From assembly GCA_002573585.1 (NCBI GenBank), contig PDNB01000111.1, forward strand, positions 1 through 64,000: DNA of 64,000 bases. Reading direction: 5' to 3'. Origin of the DNA: Helicocarpus griseus UAMH5409. Taxonomy: Eukaryota; Ascomycota; Eurotiomycetes; Onygenales; Ajellomycetaceae. The first letter of the stretch is position 1. Each line of letters starts with the position of its first letter. Positions 11,632 through 22,015 of the stretch are shown here, piece after piece. The notes under the pieces were generated by a model. It did no database searches, had not been told where the DNA came from, and was given only the letters and a program-made list of their open reading frames with translations. Both the position numbers and the translations under genes were made by a program.

Positions 11632-12351
11632 TTATACTTCCCCATTCTCCTCCTCCCACCACCTCCGAAACTCCCTCAACCTCTCCGTCCTCACCCTGGC
11701 CATCTCCCTCCCCGCCCCCGTCTTCATCATCCCCTCCAACCTCTCCAACTTCTCTCCAAAATGTTCAATAGCCTGCTCCAACTCCCACCTCTCCTCCCCC
11801 TTCTTCCCCTTGCCCCCCCTCCCACTCGCCCCCAAAAACGTAAAACACCTCCCAATCCCCACTGCCCCCAACGCATCCAACCGATCCGCATCCTGCACAA
11901 TCGCCAACTCCACATACCCCTCTTCCTCAATTAACCGCCTCACCACATCCGCCCCCTTCTTTATTTCCGTCGAGAACGACACGTGCGAGACGATCGTCTG
12001 TACCCTCTGCGCCAACTCAGCGTCTGCGCCATTGGCGATGAGCGCGTCGTAGGCCGGCGTCGCGCTGGTATATGTACTGCTGTATTTGTGATCGCCGACG
12101 TCGTGGAGGAGCGCGGCTAGGGTTATGACGGTGTCATTGTAGGAGACTGTAGCTTGCCTGGCGCGTTCGGCGGCGAGGAGGGTGTGGGCGAGGCGCACGA
12201 CGCGGTGGACGTGGGCGGGGTTATGGGAGGGGTCGTGGTTGCGCATGTAGGAGTTCATGTAGGCGGTCATGCGGGTGATGAGGGGGTTCGTCGTGGTGGT
12301 GGTGGTGGTGGTGGTGGTGGTGGTGGTGGTGGTGGTGGTGAGACTTTCCAT
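11632..12351 (-). CDS. HD-superfamily metal-dependent phosphohydrolase
   Basis: A single exon of 239 residues. It resembles the small HD hydrolases of the YedJ type, with a conserved histidine in the AHVHR segment (residues 46-50), the HD doublet in LLHDVGDHKY (H83-D84) and a downstream Asp in VQDADRLDALGAVGIGR (D154). These positions would bind a divalent metal for phosphoester hydrolysis; the substrate is unknown. Residues 5-21 are 17 consecutive threonines, encoded by 15 ACC and 2 ACG codons. An in-frame Met28 lies just after the tract and directly before the conserved region, so it is a serious alternative start that would put the repeat in the 5' UTR. Third positions are C-rich in the 5' half and G-rich in the 3' half of the gene. 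Confidence 0.82.
   Translation of the reverse strand: MESLTTTTTTTTTTTTTTTTTNPLITRMTAYMNSYMRNHDPSHNPAHVHRVVRLAHTLLAAERARQATVSYNDTVITLAALLHDVGDHKYSSTYTSATPAYDALIANGADAELAQRVQTIVSHVSFSTEIKKGADVVRRLIEEEGYVELAIVQDADRLDALGAVGIGRCFTFLGASGRGGKGKKGEERWELEQAIEHFGEKLERLEGMMKTGAGREMARVRTERLREFRRWWEEENGEV
12292..12339 (-). repeat. (ACC)n trinucleotide repeat, coding
   Basis: Fifteen perfect ACC units plus one ACG on the minus strand (GGT on plus), immediately after codon 4 of the HD-domain frame; a further ACG follows at 12289-12291. Probably length-variable between isolates. Confidence 0.9.
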
Positions 12352-13183
12352 TGTGAGATGGAACTTTTTGTTTGAATTTTTATTTGTGGAACGGCGCGTG
12401 AAAAAGGGAGTAAAATAGGGGAGAGAGAGATTGTGTTTCGTGTTTTATAGATGTTTAGATATATTATGGGATTTTTTTTCGCGGGGGGATGGGAGATTTA
12501 GCTCCGGCGCGCCCTGTTTGTTACATAGAATTTAGTAGGTAGGATCGTTCCTGGGAGGATGGTGGTATGCGGGGCTTTGTGGAACGGATTTGTTTCCTCG
12601 TCAATTTCATAGTTGCTTTTTATGTTTACGTTGATGTATCCTCTGTATTCGTCGAGAAACACGCGCTCTTGGAGAGTTCTTTGGTTTTTTCCCTTAGAAA
12701 ATGGTTACTTGGAGACACCGATAAGGTGTCATATCATTTATTGGGTTGATAGGCTCCTATGAAGTCATCCCGTGTGGATACAGGCTGGTGTACCCCGTTT
12801 CTGTGGGGTAGCAATGTGGTATCTATTACGCAGTAATTGACTGACGGCACTGGCTGTTTAATTTATGCGAATTGCTCGGGACAGATGCAAGTCGTGCAGG
12901 AGATATCAATGCTTTTTGCGGCGTTCCAAGGGATAAGGTTGGGGTAACGGTGACATTGCTACGCGCATTCGCCAACAAAGAAAGCACATAAAGATCCAAG
13001 TTACGCAAGAGCGAGCGGTCAATTATTATTCAAAGCAGTATATCAATAGACAAGAGAATGTGTAAGAACATGTTTCGTTTGCAGTTTGTGAGTCTTCCCC
13101 TTCCTCCACAGTCCAATACCCATTATTCGGGATTCCTAAGCGTAGTGTTTTGGTACAAGTGATTAGATGTGTTTAAAGGGTGT
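12352..13183. other. Intergenic region
   Basis: About 830 bp from the 5' end of the HD-domain gene to the stop of the GPI-anchored protein gene, both on the minus strand. No gene is seen. It should contain the HD-gene promoter at its left side. Confidence 0.5.
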
Positions 13184-13891
13184 TTAAAGGGCCAAGGCAG
13201 CCATGAGGAGACCGACAATGCCAGCCGCAGAGGATCCGAGTTGGGCGTTGCTAATGGCAGCAGCACCGGTGGATGGGCTTGGGGTAGAAGATTCCTCGCT
13301 GCCTGTCGGGCTACCAGAGGCAGTGGCCGCAGAGCCAGTGGCCGCGGCGCCAGTTCCTAGATCCGTTGTTAGCATTAGGAATGACTATCGATGACTACTA
13401 TGTTGTGCAGTGCAGGGGCCATGCAGAAAGCGAAGAATATAGAGTTGTCATACCAGTAGCGTCTCCAGTTTTGGATGGCGCATTACCAGTCTCAGTGGGC
13501 TGGGGAATGACCGAACTGCCCTTGAAGAAGTGGCTGTTGATGCAGTCGGTCTGGCACTTTGCGTAGTTGATGGTGTCCTGTGGGGTTCCGCTGCCTTGAG
13601 GGCATTTCATTGCGCACTCGGTGGTCTCATTCGCCATGCCCTCGCTTGGGCAGGGGACATTGTAGCACTTGGCCTTGCAGCAGATATCCTCTACGGAACC
13701 TTTTGAGCGGGGACAATCAGCAAGGGATTTCGAAGAAGAAAATAAGGAAGGACATTGAAGGTGTTCATACATTGCTCAGCAGCGCATTTAGCCTCTGGAG
13801 AAAGAGAAGGAGTAGGAGCCTTGGTTTCCTGGGGCAGGGCAGAGGCAGAGGCCAGGAGGCCAGCGAGGGCGAAGATGGTGAAAGACTTCAT
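13184..13891 (-). CDS. Small cysteine-rich GPI-anchored cell-surface protein
   Basis: Three exons on the minus strand, 13891-13771, 13699-13454 and 13356-13184, give 179 residues. I do not recognise a named family. Residues 1-18 form a signal peptide (MKSFTIFALAGLLASASA). A compact domain with ten cysteines follows (C36, C41, C47, C48, C52, C57, C69, C73, C89, C93). Then come a Ser/Thr/Pro/Gly-rich stalk and a hydrophobic C-terminus (AGIVGLLMAALAL) after small residues, as expected for GPI attachment. The cysteine count and spacing do not clearly match the eight-cysteine CFEM pattern. The splice acceptors were chosen because the alternatives create stop codons, and the second intron has a TGCTAAC branch site. 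The product is probably bound to the cell wall or plasma membrane; its function is unknown. Confidence 0.78.
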
Positions 13892-15372
13892 GTTGACGGT
13901 TCGACGGTTTGTTCCGGAAAAAGTCTCCTAAAGAGGGTAAAGAATTAAAAAGATATGTACGTTGTATTAGAACAGAGAATTATTAGAGGCAAGAATGCGA
14001 GAAAAACTGTATATGGAGACAACGAATGACTGTTATGTTTTCGATGAAGAAAGAGAAAGATATTTTGCTGTTTTGAAACCAACGAGAAATCAGTTTTATA
14101 TGAAGGGGCAGGCGGGAAAGCCACACCCATGACTTATATATAAGTAGTGGATGCAATATGGACAATCCCGACCAGGGACATGAACGCCGGACTGATCGAG
14201 CTTCCGGCACTTTCTGGGGAAAACTGGAAGCAGTCTCGTTGTCCACGCCCCTTTAGCCAACTAGCGGCCCCTGGTGAGAGCCAATGAGGTCTTGTGGCGT
14301 TCCAACTTTTGCTCTGGATAAGACAATGATCGTACGCCATTTGTAGACCATCAATTTCGGCGCGCCCAGGTTCGTGTTGCCAGCGAATCGTGCCACAGCA
14401 CAATGTGTTTGGGGCCGCAAGGATATAACACCCGGTTCCCCTGTCGAGAGCTTGTTTGTTACGTTCGATTTCCCATATTTTTTCTCTCTGAATCCTCGCT
14501 TTGGTGAACTGCTTCCCTTTTTCACCAAGTCTAATTTGATTCTCTCAGCTTTTTTGACTTTCTATTTTTGCTGAGTTTGCCACGGTTGTGGTCTGGGAGT
14601 GGATCCATATCAATTGTTCGAGATCTTTATAAGTTTATGCTGTCTCAAACCATCCCTGGCTTGTGCCGGTTAGTTGCTCTTAGCAGCCATCGGTGTCTGA
14701 TATGCGCTTGGCCGCCACCACCAGACCCGGATTGGATCACGGAGGAAATAAATAGAAGCAACGCCCCGTCTTCCGTACACGTATCAAAGCGTGATTGTGT
14801 CCAACCAGCGACCCATAAAATTTGAGGCCTTCCTCAGAGTCACAGTATCAATTGGAATGGCGCCTCTCTCTCTCACTCAAGATCAAACAGCGAAGGCACT
14901 AAGTAAACTGGCCTTTGCACGGGGGTCCGGAGTATGGAGTAGCATTCTTGAGGTTACTACCTTGCTGTTCAGCAACACAACTGGAGTGTGATATAGCATG
15001 GCTCGTTCTGGTTTCTTGCAGCTGTAGCGTAGCAGTTAGCTGCAATATCCTTTGTTGGAATGTGTGACCGCAGAATAATAATGTTTGTTGGGAGGGATCT
15101 GATATCCCCAGATATGACTGATCCGAAATGGGCACAACGCGGTCACGTGAACCCGCGTTACATCACTCGACGCGCCTTGATCCAACGTCTATCGTCATAC
15201 TGAGATACTCACTGCTGATGAAGACTCCATAATAATAATCTTTAATGATCTCGGCGTCGATTGGCAGTCACTAAAGGGTGGCACATAGAGGCGCAATTAT
15301 GATGGACTAGAGTTTACCTTTTTTTTCACATTCTCGTTTTTTTTCCCTTATTTCTTCGCGTGCGCGTCCACT
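13892..15372. other. Divergent intergenic region between GPI-protein gene and mph1
   Basis: About 1.48 kb with no recognised gene; the overlapping short frames on both strands have no family resemblance. It should hold the promoters of both flanking genes. The 60 bp before the mph1 ATG are T-rich. Confidence 0.5.
14132..14143 (-). promoter_or_regulatory. Candidate TATA box of the GPI-protein gene
   Basis: A symmetrical CTTATATATAAG lies about 240 bp upstream of the ATG of the GPI-anchored protein gene. Position and composition fit a TATA element with a 5' UTR of about 200 nt. No transcript data were available. Confidence 0.4.
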
Positions 15373-18300
15373 ATGATGTCGACCTCTGATCGCAGCGAAT
15401 TCAGCGACATTGACGATGACGATATTCTGACTGTCGCGGGCAACGGCGCCGCTTCCGCTGATCTTTCTGCCGCTAGCTCTGATAGCCCTCGAGGCCCCAA
15501 GCGAAGACGGCTAAACAGTGCTCGGGCAAGAAACGAACAGGACGCGATCTCTTCATGGGATGAGGATGGTAGTTTCAGCGAGGGCGAAAATTATAGTGCC
15601 CATGAATTAGGGCGTGAACGAACTTCCCTGCCGCCGCGACGCCGAGAACCCGTGGCTAGATACAAGGACGAAGCAAATGAGCAGGCACCTGCTCCGAAAT
15701 ATAAAATATACCAACCGAAACGCCCTCGTGCGCGAGAACCAACCTTTGTCACTCAGTTGACCCAACCTCCGTCTAGTCCGTCGAGAATCCGTGGCCCTCG
15801 GTGGAAAAAGCCTGACCCGGAGGTGTTCGTCGCGAAGCCTGTTGCTCCTCCAGTTGCAGAGAAAAAACAAAATACCCCAGAGCAGAGTGATAACGATATG
15901 GATGAGGATTTAAGGGCCGCCATTGCCGCGTCTCTTGACTCTTTTCAGGAGGGAAATCGTGGGAGTATTGACGCACCATCTGACCCCAGCGTTGGCAGGA
16001 ATCCCGTCTATGGGAATTCAAGCTTTGGACCTCAGGACATGTCTTTTGATATTGGAGATATACCCGAAGATGCTTTCGACTCTTCTCTGAGTTCTACCCC
16101 CAAGTCGCCTGGGGAAGCACCTATCTTAATCACATCGTCCCAACCTTTCCCTTCTCAATCTTCATTCCGGCGACAAGGCAGTTCTCAGCAAAAGAATTTA
16201 CGGCAAATGACACTGTTTGGAGGACCTGCTCAAACGAATAAGGCCCCGCTGTCATCGCAATCCCGGAGCTGGCCTCTGGTCAATAACAAGGAAGAACCTC
16301 CGACCCACCATAAGCTAAATTCCGACGCCATAGAAACTTGGGTATATCCTATAAATTTGGGCAAGAAAAGAGAATACCAGTTCAACATCACCCAACGTGC
16401 TCTTTTTCATAATCTACTTGTTGCCCTTCCTACTGGACTCGGAAAGACTTTTATCGCTGCTACTGTCATGCTAAATTGGTTTCGATGGACTACAGACGCT
16501 CAAATAGTTTTTGTTGCTCCGACGAAACCATTGGTCTCGCAGCAAGTCGCAGCATGTTTTGGCATTGTAGGCATACCTAGATCGCAAACTGTCTTGCTTA
16601 CTGGTGAAACGTCACCAGGGATTCGTGCTGAAGAATGGAAGAGCAAAAGGGTCTTTTTCATGACGCCTCAGACGTTGATTAACGATCTCAAAAACGGATG
16701 TGCTGACCCGAAGCGAATAGTTTTGTTGGTCATTGATGAAGCTCACCGTGCCACTGGCGGCTACGCATATGTCGACGTGGTGAAACTTCTTCAACGATTC
16801 AACAATAGCTTTAGAGTTCTTGCATTGACAGCAACCCCTGGGTCAACTGTCGAGACCGTGCAAGAAGTTATTGACGGCCTGAATATATCCAGGGTTGAAA
16901 TACGAACGGAGGAATCACTTGATATTCGTGAATATGTTCATTGCCGAAATGTTGAGTTAGAAATCTTTGAAAATTCCGATGAAATGGTTATGTGTATGGA
17001 CCTGTTTGCAAAATCGTTACAACCGGTTTTGGATAAACTTCGAAGTCAGAATGCCTACTGGTCCAAAGACCCGATGGCTCTTACACCCTATGGACTGACG
17101 GTTGCGAGGCAGGAATGGATGAAATCACCGGCTGGGAGAAATGCCAGCTACGGACTCAAGGGCATGATAAATGCTATTTTCACCGTCCTCGCAAGTCTTG
17201 CCCATGCAATCGACCTTTTGAAATTCCACGGGATCGGCCCGTTCTACCGCAACCTCGTCACATTCCAAGGCTCCCTGAGCGAGGGCGGTGGTGGTAAATA
17301 TCGTCGTCAAGTTGCGGACAGTGAAAGTTTCAAGACCATGATGAATAGATTGCGGATGTGGACCAATAATCAAGACTTCATTGGCCACCCAAAATTACAG
17401 TACCTAAAGCGGGTGGTCCTGAATCATTTTATGGACGCGGGAGACGGCGCTGATTCTACGAATGGGCGTCCTTCAAACACTCGAATAATGGTGTTTGCGC
17501 ATTTTCGCGACAGCGCTGAGGAGATTGTGAGGGTTTTGAAAAGACACGAGCCGATGATTCGGCCACATGTCTTCGTTGGGCAAGCGAATGCGAAGGGATC
17601 AGATGGGATGGACCAAAAGACCCAATTGGACATCATAGAAAAATTCAAGAAGGGGACATTTAATACCATTGTTGCTACTTCGATTGGTGAAGAAGGATTG
17701 GATATTGGTGAGGTTGACCTCATAGTGTGTTACGATTCCTCTGCCTCGCCCATTAGGATGTTGCAAAGGATGGGGCGGACAGGAAGGAAAAGGAAGGGGA
17801 ATATCGTTCTTCTTTTGATGAAAGGCAAGGAGGAGAATTCTTACATAAAAGCAAAGGACAACTACGAAAAGATGCAACAATTAATCGCTAGCGGAACTCA
17901 TTTTACATTTCACGATGATAAGTCTCCGCGGATTCTCCCCAGAGGCGTACAACCTGCTGTGGACGAAAGACAGATAGAGATCCCTGAGGAAAACTCCCAG
18001 GCTGAACTACCAGAGCCGGCAAGGCGAGGGCGTGCCCCTAAAAGACCGCCTAAAAAGTTCCACATGCCCGATGGCGTTGAGACCGGCTTTACCAAGGCAT
18101 CTCGCCTAAATGGTAAGAAGGAAAGCCGCAAAAGCACTGGTAAAAGCTCCCGCACGCCTCCGCCCAAAGTCGTCGAAACGGTCGATGTTCCTCCCTTGGA
18201 CGAGGTTTTTCTTTCCAAGGAGCAGCAGAGAGAACTCGAAGAGAGATATTGCAATGTTGGGGGCACCACTCCCCAATTTGTTCGCCGACCCCGGGTCGAT

Positions 18301-18816
18301 GCGTATCCGCAATTGCAAAGGTCTTATCGCCCGACCAAGATTGTGAAGCACGGAAGTGTCACACGTCGGCTGGTAAAAGCATTTCAGACTATGAACGCTT
18401 TACCCATAGATTGTGAAGATCATTTCAGGCATAATCTACACCCCGAAGATTTATTAAATCCGGGCCACGAAGAAGCGACCAGTAAGAATGATAAAAGGAG
18501 AAGCGGGGAACGGGATGCTAGTTTAACTACTGAAAGAGAACATGACGATTCGCTCGACATTGAAGCGCAGAAACAAAGCTTCAATGATGGCTCGTATTCT
18601 CCGCTGATGTGTTCTCCATATTCTCCGGAGCGTCCTGACCGTAGCCAGTTCTTCAACTCCCAATTCAGCGCAGGAGATGATTCTGAGATTCCAGACGTTG
18701 ACACTCTCCTCAACCAGCTTACAGGGAAGCGAAAGGCAGAACACGCAAGTCCATCGCGTGGCGAAAGGAGGATAAGGTTTATCGTTAGCGACGACAGTGA
18801 TGATTTTGATATTTAG
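15373..18816 (+). CDS. mph1: ATP-dependent DNA helicase Mph1 (FANCM family)
   Basis: An uninterrupted frame of 1,147 residues. Mph1 is the fungal FANCM orthologue, a 3'-5' helicase/translocase that dissociates D-loops and remodels stalled forks. Superfamily 2 motifs appear in order: Walker A in LPTGLGKTFIA (about 352-362), motif II VIDEAH (DEAH at 455-458), motif III LTATPGS (about 480), and helicase-C motifs GEEGLDIGEVD (about 771-781) and LQRMGRTGRKRKGN (about 797-810). The N-terminal 300 residues are acidic and low in complexity, and the C-terminal 300 are basic and then acidic, ending in DDSDDFDI. Length fits filamentous-fungal Mph1 proteins. Two adjacent ATG codons open the frame, so Met1 or Met2 could be used. 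The next gene, capping protein beta, starts about 375 bp downstream on the same strand. Confidence 0.95.
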   Translation: MMSTSDRSEFSDIDDDDILTVAGNGAASADLSAASSDSPRGPKRRRLNSARARNEQDAISSWDEDGSFSEGENYSAHELGRERTSLPPRRREPVARYKDEANEQAPAPKYKIYQPKRPRAREPTFVTQLTQPPSSPSRIRGPRWKKPDPEVFVAKPVAPPVAEKKQNTPEQSDNDMDEDLRAAIAASLDSFQEGNRGSIDAPSDPSVGRNPVYGNSSFGPQDMSFDIGDIPEDAFDSSLSSTPKSPGEAPILITSSQPFPSQSSFRRQGSSQQKNLRQMTLFGGPAQTNKAPLSSQSRSWPLVNNKEEPPTHHKLNSDAIETWVYPINLGKKREYQFNITQRALFHNLLVALPTGLGKTFIAATVMLNWFRWTTDAQIVFVAPTKPLVSQQVAACFGIVGIPRSQTVLLTGETSPGIRAEEWKSKRVFFMTPQTLINDLKNGCADPKRIVLLVIDEAHRATGGYAYVDVVKLLQRFNNSFRVLALTATPGSTVETVQEVIDGLNISRVEIRTEESLDIREYVHCRNVELEIFENSDEMVMCMDLFAKSLQPVLDKLRSQNAYWSKDPMALTPYGLTVARQEWMKSPAGRNASYGLKGMINAIFTVLASLAHAIDLLKFHGIGPFYRNLVTFQGSLSEGGGGKYRRQVADSESFKTMMNRLRMWTNNQDFIGHPKLQYLKRVVLNHFMDAGDGADSTNGRPSNTRIMVFAHFRDSAEEIVRVLKRHEPMIRPHVFVGQANAKGSDGMDQKTQLDIIEKFKKGTFNTIVATSIGEEGLDIGEVDLIVCYDSSASPIRMLQRMGRTGRKRKGNIVLLLMKGKEENSYIKAKDNYEKMQQLIASGTHFTFHDDKSPRILPRGVQPAVDERQIEIPEENSQAELPEPARRGRAPKRPPKKFHMPDGVETGFTKASRLNGKKESRKSTGKSSRTPPPKVVETVDVPPLDEVFLSKEQQRELEERYCNVGGTTPQFVRRPRVDAYPQLQRSYRPTKIVKHGSVTRRLVKAFQTMNALPIDCEDHFRHNLHPEDLLNPGHEEATSKNDKRRSGERDASLTTEREHDDSLDIEAQKQSFNDGSYSPLMCSPYSPERPDRSQFFNSQFSAGDDSEIPDVDTLLNQLTGKRKAEHASPSRGERRIRFIVSDDSDDFDI

Positions 18817-19190
18817 GATTAATCAAGTCGTGCATGAGTTGGCCTTCTTGACTAGGCGTCTACAAGGGGATATCGTTTGGCGCACACAATTACCACTTTG
18901 GAGTATCCGGGGCTTTATTTTAGTGATGCTGGGCTCTGATAGAAACTGATAGGGAGACAGATGTATATACTGCATATAGATACCTTCTGAATAACTAACT
19001 GTTTTGAAGTAATATGATAATAGCAGTCTGTCGCGCGGAGAACCGTATTGTAGCCACGTCCCACTGTTTACCCCACGCACCCAGCTCCGTATCTCAACCG
19101 CCAACAACCATCGAGATAACTCTCCCAGACAGCTGACTCTCGACCCCGTATCTGCCATAACTACCACTTAACTACCCACCCGCTACAACC
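18817..19190. other. Intergenic region mph1 to cap2
   Basis: 374 bp between tandem genes, holding the mph1 3' UTR and the cap2 promoter. The last 120 bp are C/A-rich with no TATA box. Confidence 0.5.
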
Positions 19191-20534
19191 ATGGCAGATA
19201 CACAATTTGACAGCGCCCTGTAAGTATTACAGTCCATATCTATCATTCTGCCCGCCTGCCAAACCATCCATTCTATCCTCAGCTCCCCCCTACCCTACCC
19301 TCCGCAACCTATCAACCCCGCCTTCAGAAACAACTATACAAAGCGAGCTGGTCAAAGCTAATTTCAAAAAACCCTTCTATCTCCCAGCGACCTTCTCCGT
19401 CGCCTCTCACCACGCGACACCAAACAGAATCTCCAATACATAACCACCCTCGTCCCCGACCTCACCGAAGACCTCCTAGCCTCCGTCGACCAACCGCTCG
19501 AGATCCGCCGCTGCGCCAAATCCAAACGCGACTACCTACTTTGCGATTATAACCGGGACGGCGACAGCTACCGTAGCCCGTGGAGCAATGAATTTGATCC
19601 GCCGATCGATGATGGCACTGTGCCCAGCGAACGAGTGCGGAAGTTGGAGGTAGCGGCCAACGAGGCGTTTGATGTCTACCGGGAGTTGTACTATGAGGGT
19701 GGTGTGGGGAGTGTGTACTTCTGGGATTTGGATGATGGGTTTGCAGGAGTCGTGCTGTTGAAGAAAGGTGCGGATTTGCGTTCTTTCGCATTAACTTTGG
19801 GAGGGTGGGATATATCATCCGTCGCCTTTGTTGCTCCATCGGTTGCTCCATCCCAAGGAGTTGGTTGTTTCAGGAGGGTTGGCTGATATATCTACAACTC
19901 AACACCCTCACTTACTTCGCGCCCAACTCAAAAAATGATTTCTAATCATCTACTGTAGGAATCACACCTGGCTCTAAGAACACCGGGGCTTGGGATAGCA
20001 TTCACGTCTTCGAGGCCACGGACCGCGCCCGCACATGCCACTATAAACTTACCAGCACCGTCATCCTCCACCTATCGACTGGATCAGAGGCTCTTGGTGA
20101 GATGGATCTCAGCGGCAACATGACGAGACAGATCGAGGCGGATATGCCTGTCGACGGGGACGCCAGCCATGTCGCGAATGTCGGGCGGCTGGTTGAGGAT
20201 ATGGAATTGAAGATGCGGAACCTTCTACGTATGATGCTAGCCTTGAAGATAACCATACTCTCCAGTCGAGAATTTTTTTTGCTAATACTTGGGATATTTG
20301 TTTGCAGAGGAGGTCTACTTTGGAAAAGCTAAGGATATTGTCTCGGACCTGAGAAGTAAGTGCCGGCCTACATTCACCCGACATTTGTTACGACATGCTG
20401 GCCGCAACCTATATACTTACTGGGATTCCATCTCGTTTACTAACTTTACTTTCTTTTTAGGCATTCCACCTCTTTCCGAAACTAATAGAGACCAAGCTAC
20501 CCATAGGGAGATGATAAATTCGATGAAGAGGTAG
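19191..20534 (+). CDS. cap2: F-actin-capping protein subunit beta
   Basis: Five exons (19191-19219, 19388-19767, 19959-20228, 20308-20355, 20461-20534) give 266 residues, the usual family length. With the alpha subunit it forms the heterodimer that caps actin filament barbed ends. Typical stretches are the N-terminal MADTQFDSALDLLRRL, then DYLLCDYNRDGDSYRSPWSN, YREMYYEG-like YRELYYEG, SVYFWDLDDGFAGVVLLKK, GAWDSIHVFE and the C-terminal LLQEVYFGKAKDIVSDLR, all characteristic of CAPZB. Each acceptor restores frame exactly, and three introns have clear TCTAAT, GCTAAT or ACTAAC branch sites. Exon 2 shows a sharp codon-bias change: the first 50 full codons end in C 33 times and in G 3 times, the last 49 in C 10 times and in G 23 times. 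The gene converges on med11. Confidence 0.95.
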
Positions 20535-21399
20535 TGTTTGTTGCATGTTCTTTCTGTTTTTATAGAGAATACCTACCTAGCAAATCCGAGGCTACGGATC
20601 ATGAAGCATTGCTATACTGTTGCGCGAGGACGTGAATTCTTGCCGTTTCCCCTTTCTACTTTGCGAATCAATGAATAAGATATTATGATCATTTTGACGT
20701 TAATAGCGTTTATTGTTGCTATGTCTCTTGGATATAAGAACTTCATTCCAACAAGGCTTGAAGGAATAAGAAGTACTAGAAGGATCCCCAAATATCAGAC
20801 AGGGAACCATTCCAGCGCAGCACCCTATGCCCTCACCGGCAGAGTAACAGCTGTGCCACATTAAAATGCTGAAGAGGTCCATCTCCATGTCTTCTGCATC
20901 GCATCGTAGCCGCATGCGTCAGCTTGATATCGAGCTGATAGATAAGATTGTGCCACCCTGGACATGCTGTATCTCAATAAGCCTCCGGTTTCTGAGTTTC
21001 TTTTTTGGGGCGGGTGGGCCTTCTCCCCGGACGACCATCCACAACCACCAGACGATTCCACGAACACAAGAGGAAACCATGCAGGTTTTCAGTTGTATTA
21101 CCCCCTCTCTTCGGACTGCGCAGTATAGTCAACAAAAATTATGCTTATTTGAGAGGAGTAACGTCTGCGTGATTCCCAGCGTGAAGTTTCTCATAAACAG
21201 CGTAGAGAGGACAAGAGACCGCAAGCGTATTCATCGTCGTCATCCTGGAGCGTTTCCATGAACAAGCTAGCACTGCTTCACCTTGTATATAAAATGTATA
21301 GCAAGGCAGCGGTATCGTAGGGTGGCTTAGTCGGTTCAGGGCCAAGAATCGACGAACGCGAAAATGTCCCAATGCCCAACTGTAATTATTAGTTTAGTC
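20535..21399. other. Intergenic region between convergent cap2 and med11
   Basis: About 865 bp holding two 3' UTRs. No coding region or RNA gene is recognised. Confidence 0.5.
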
Positions 21400-22015
21400 T
21401 CAGTCAACTTCCATATTTCCTTCCGAAACATCATTCTTATCCGCTCCACCAGATTCACTGTTAAACGTCCCCTTGTCTTTCTCCAACTGGGTAGCAAGCT
21501 TGCTAGCCTCCGCCCACAACTCCGCCTCCTTATCCTTCCCAACGGTATCCTTTCGACTGTTAAGCCAGCTGGTGTCGAGCGGGTTAACTCCTCCCGCAGT
21601 AGCAGCAGCAGCGGTAGTGGTAACCGTACCCCCGACAGTTTCGGCTGATTCTGGTTTTATAATTGAAGCTTCCTCCAGCGCATAAACTTGACGACGTAGT
21701 CGCACATCGATAGAAGAAAGCAGCGCAAAGTACTGGGAACTGGCGGCTTTGAAAGCCGCTTGATGCGACTCTAGGGTCCCATCGATTTTTGGGAGTTCGT
21801 TGGATGATTGTTCTCCGGCTGGAGGAACGGAGGAATTGGTGAGTGAGCTGATCGCGACACCCGCGGCGTTTAGTAGCTTCGTTACATCCTACGAACTATG
21901 TCAGCGTGTCTGTCTATTGCGCGGAGTGATGTTGGTGACGGACTTTGTCAATTTCGTTGAGCTGGCGGATTCGATCAGCAGGGGTAAAAATATGATCTGG
22001 TTCTTGAGAATCCAT
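21400..22015 (-). CDS. med11: Mediator complex subunit 11
   Basis: Two exons, 22015-21944 and 21888-21400, around a 55-nt intron give 186 residues. Med11 is a head-module subunit of Mediator, pairs with Med22 and helps assemble the preinitiation complex. The diagnostic part is the N-terminal helix FTPADRIRQLNEIDKDVTKL, which spans the exon junction, followed by VAISSLTN and a helix with SHQAAFKAASSQYFALLSSI. The C-terminal third has an Ala/Thr-rich spacer, a final helix (KEAELWAEASKLATQLEKD) and an acidic end. The start is the first ATG in frame after the upstream stop and gives the expected family N-terminus. It is divergent from taf5, with 397 bp between the ATGs. Confidence 0.9.
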
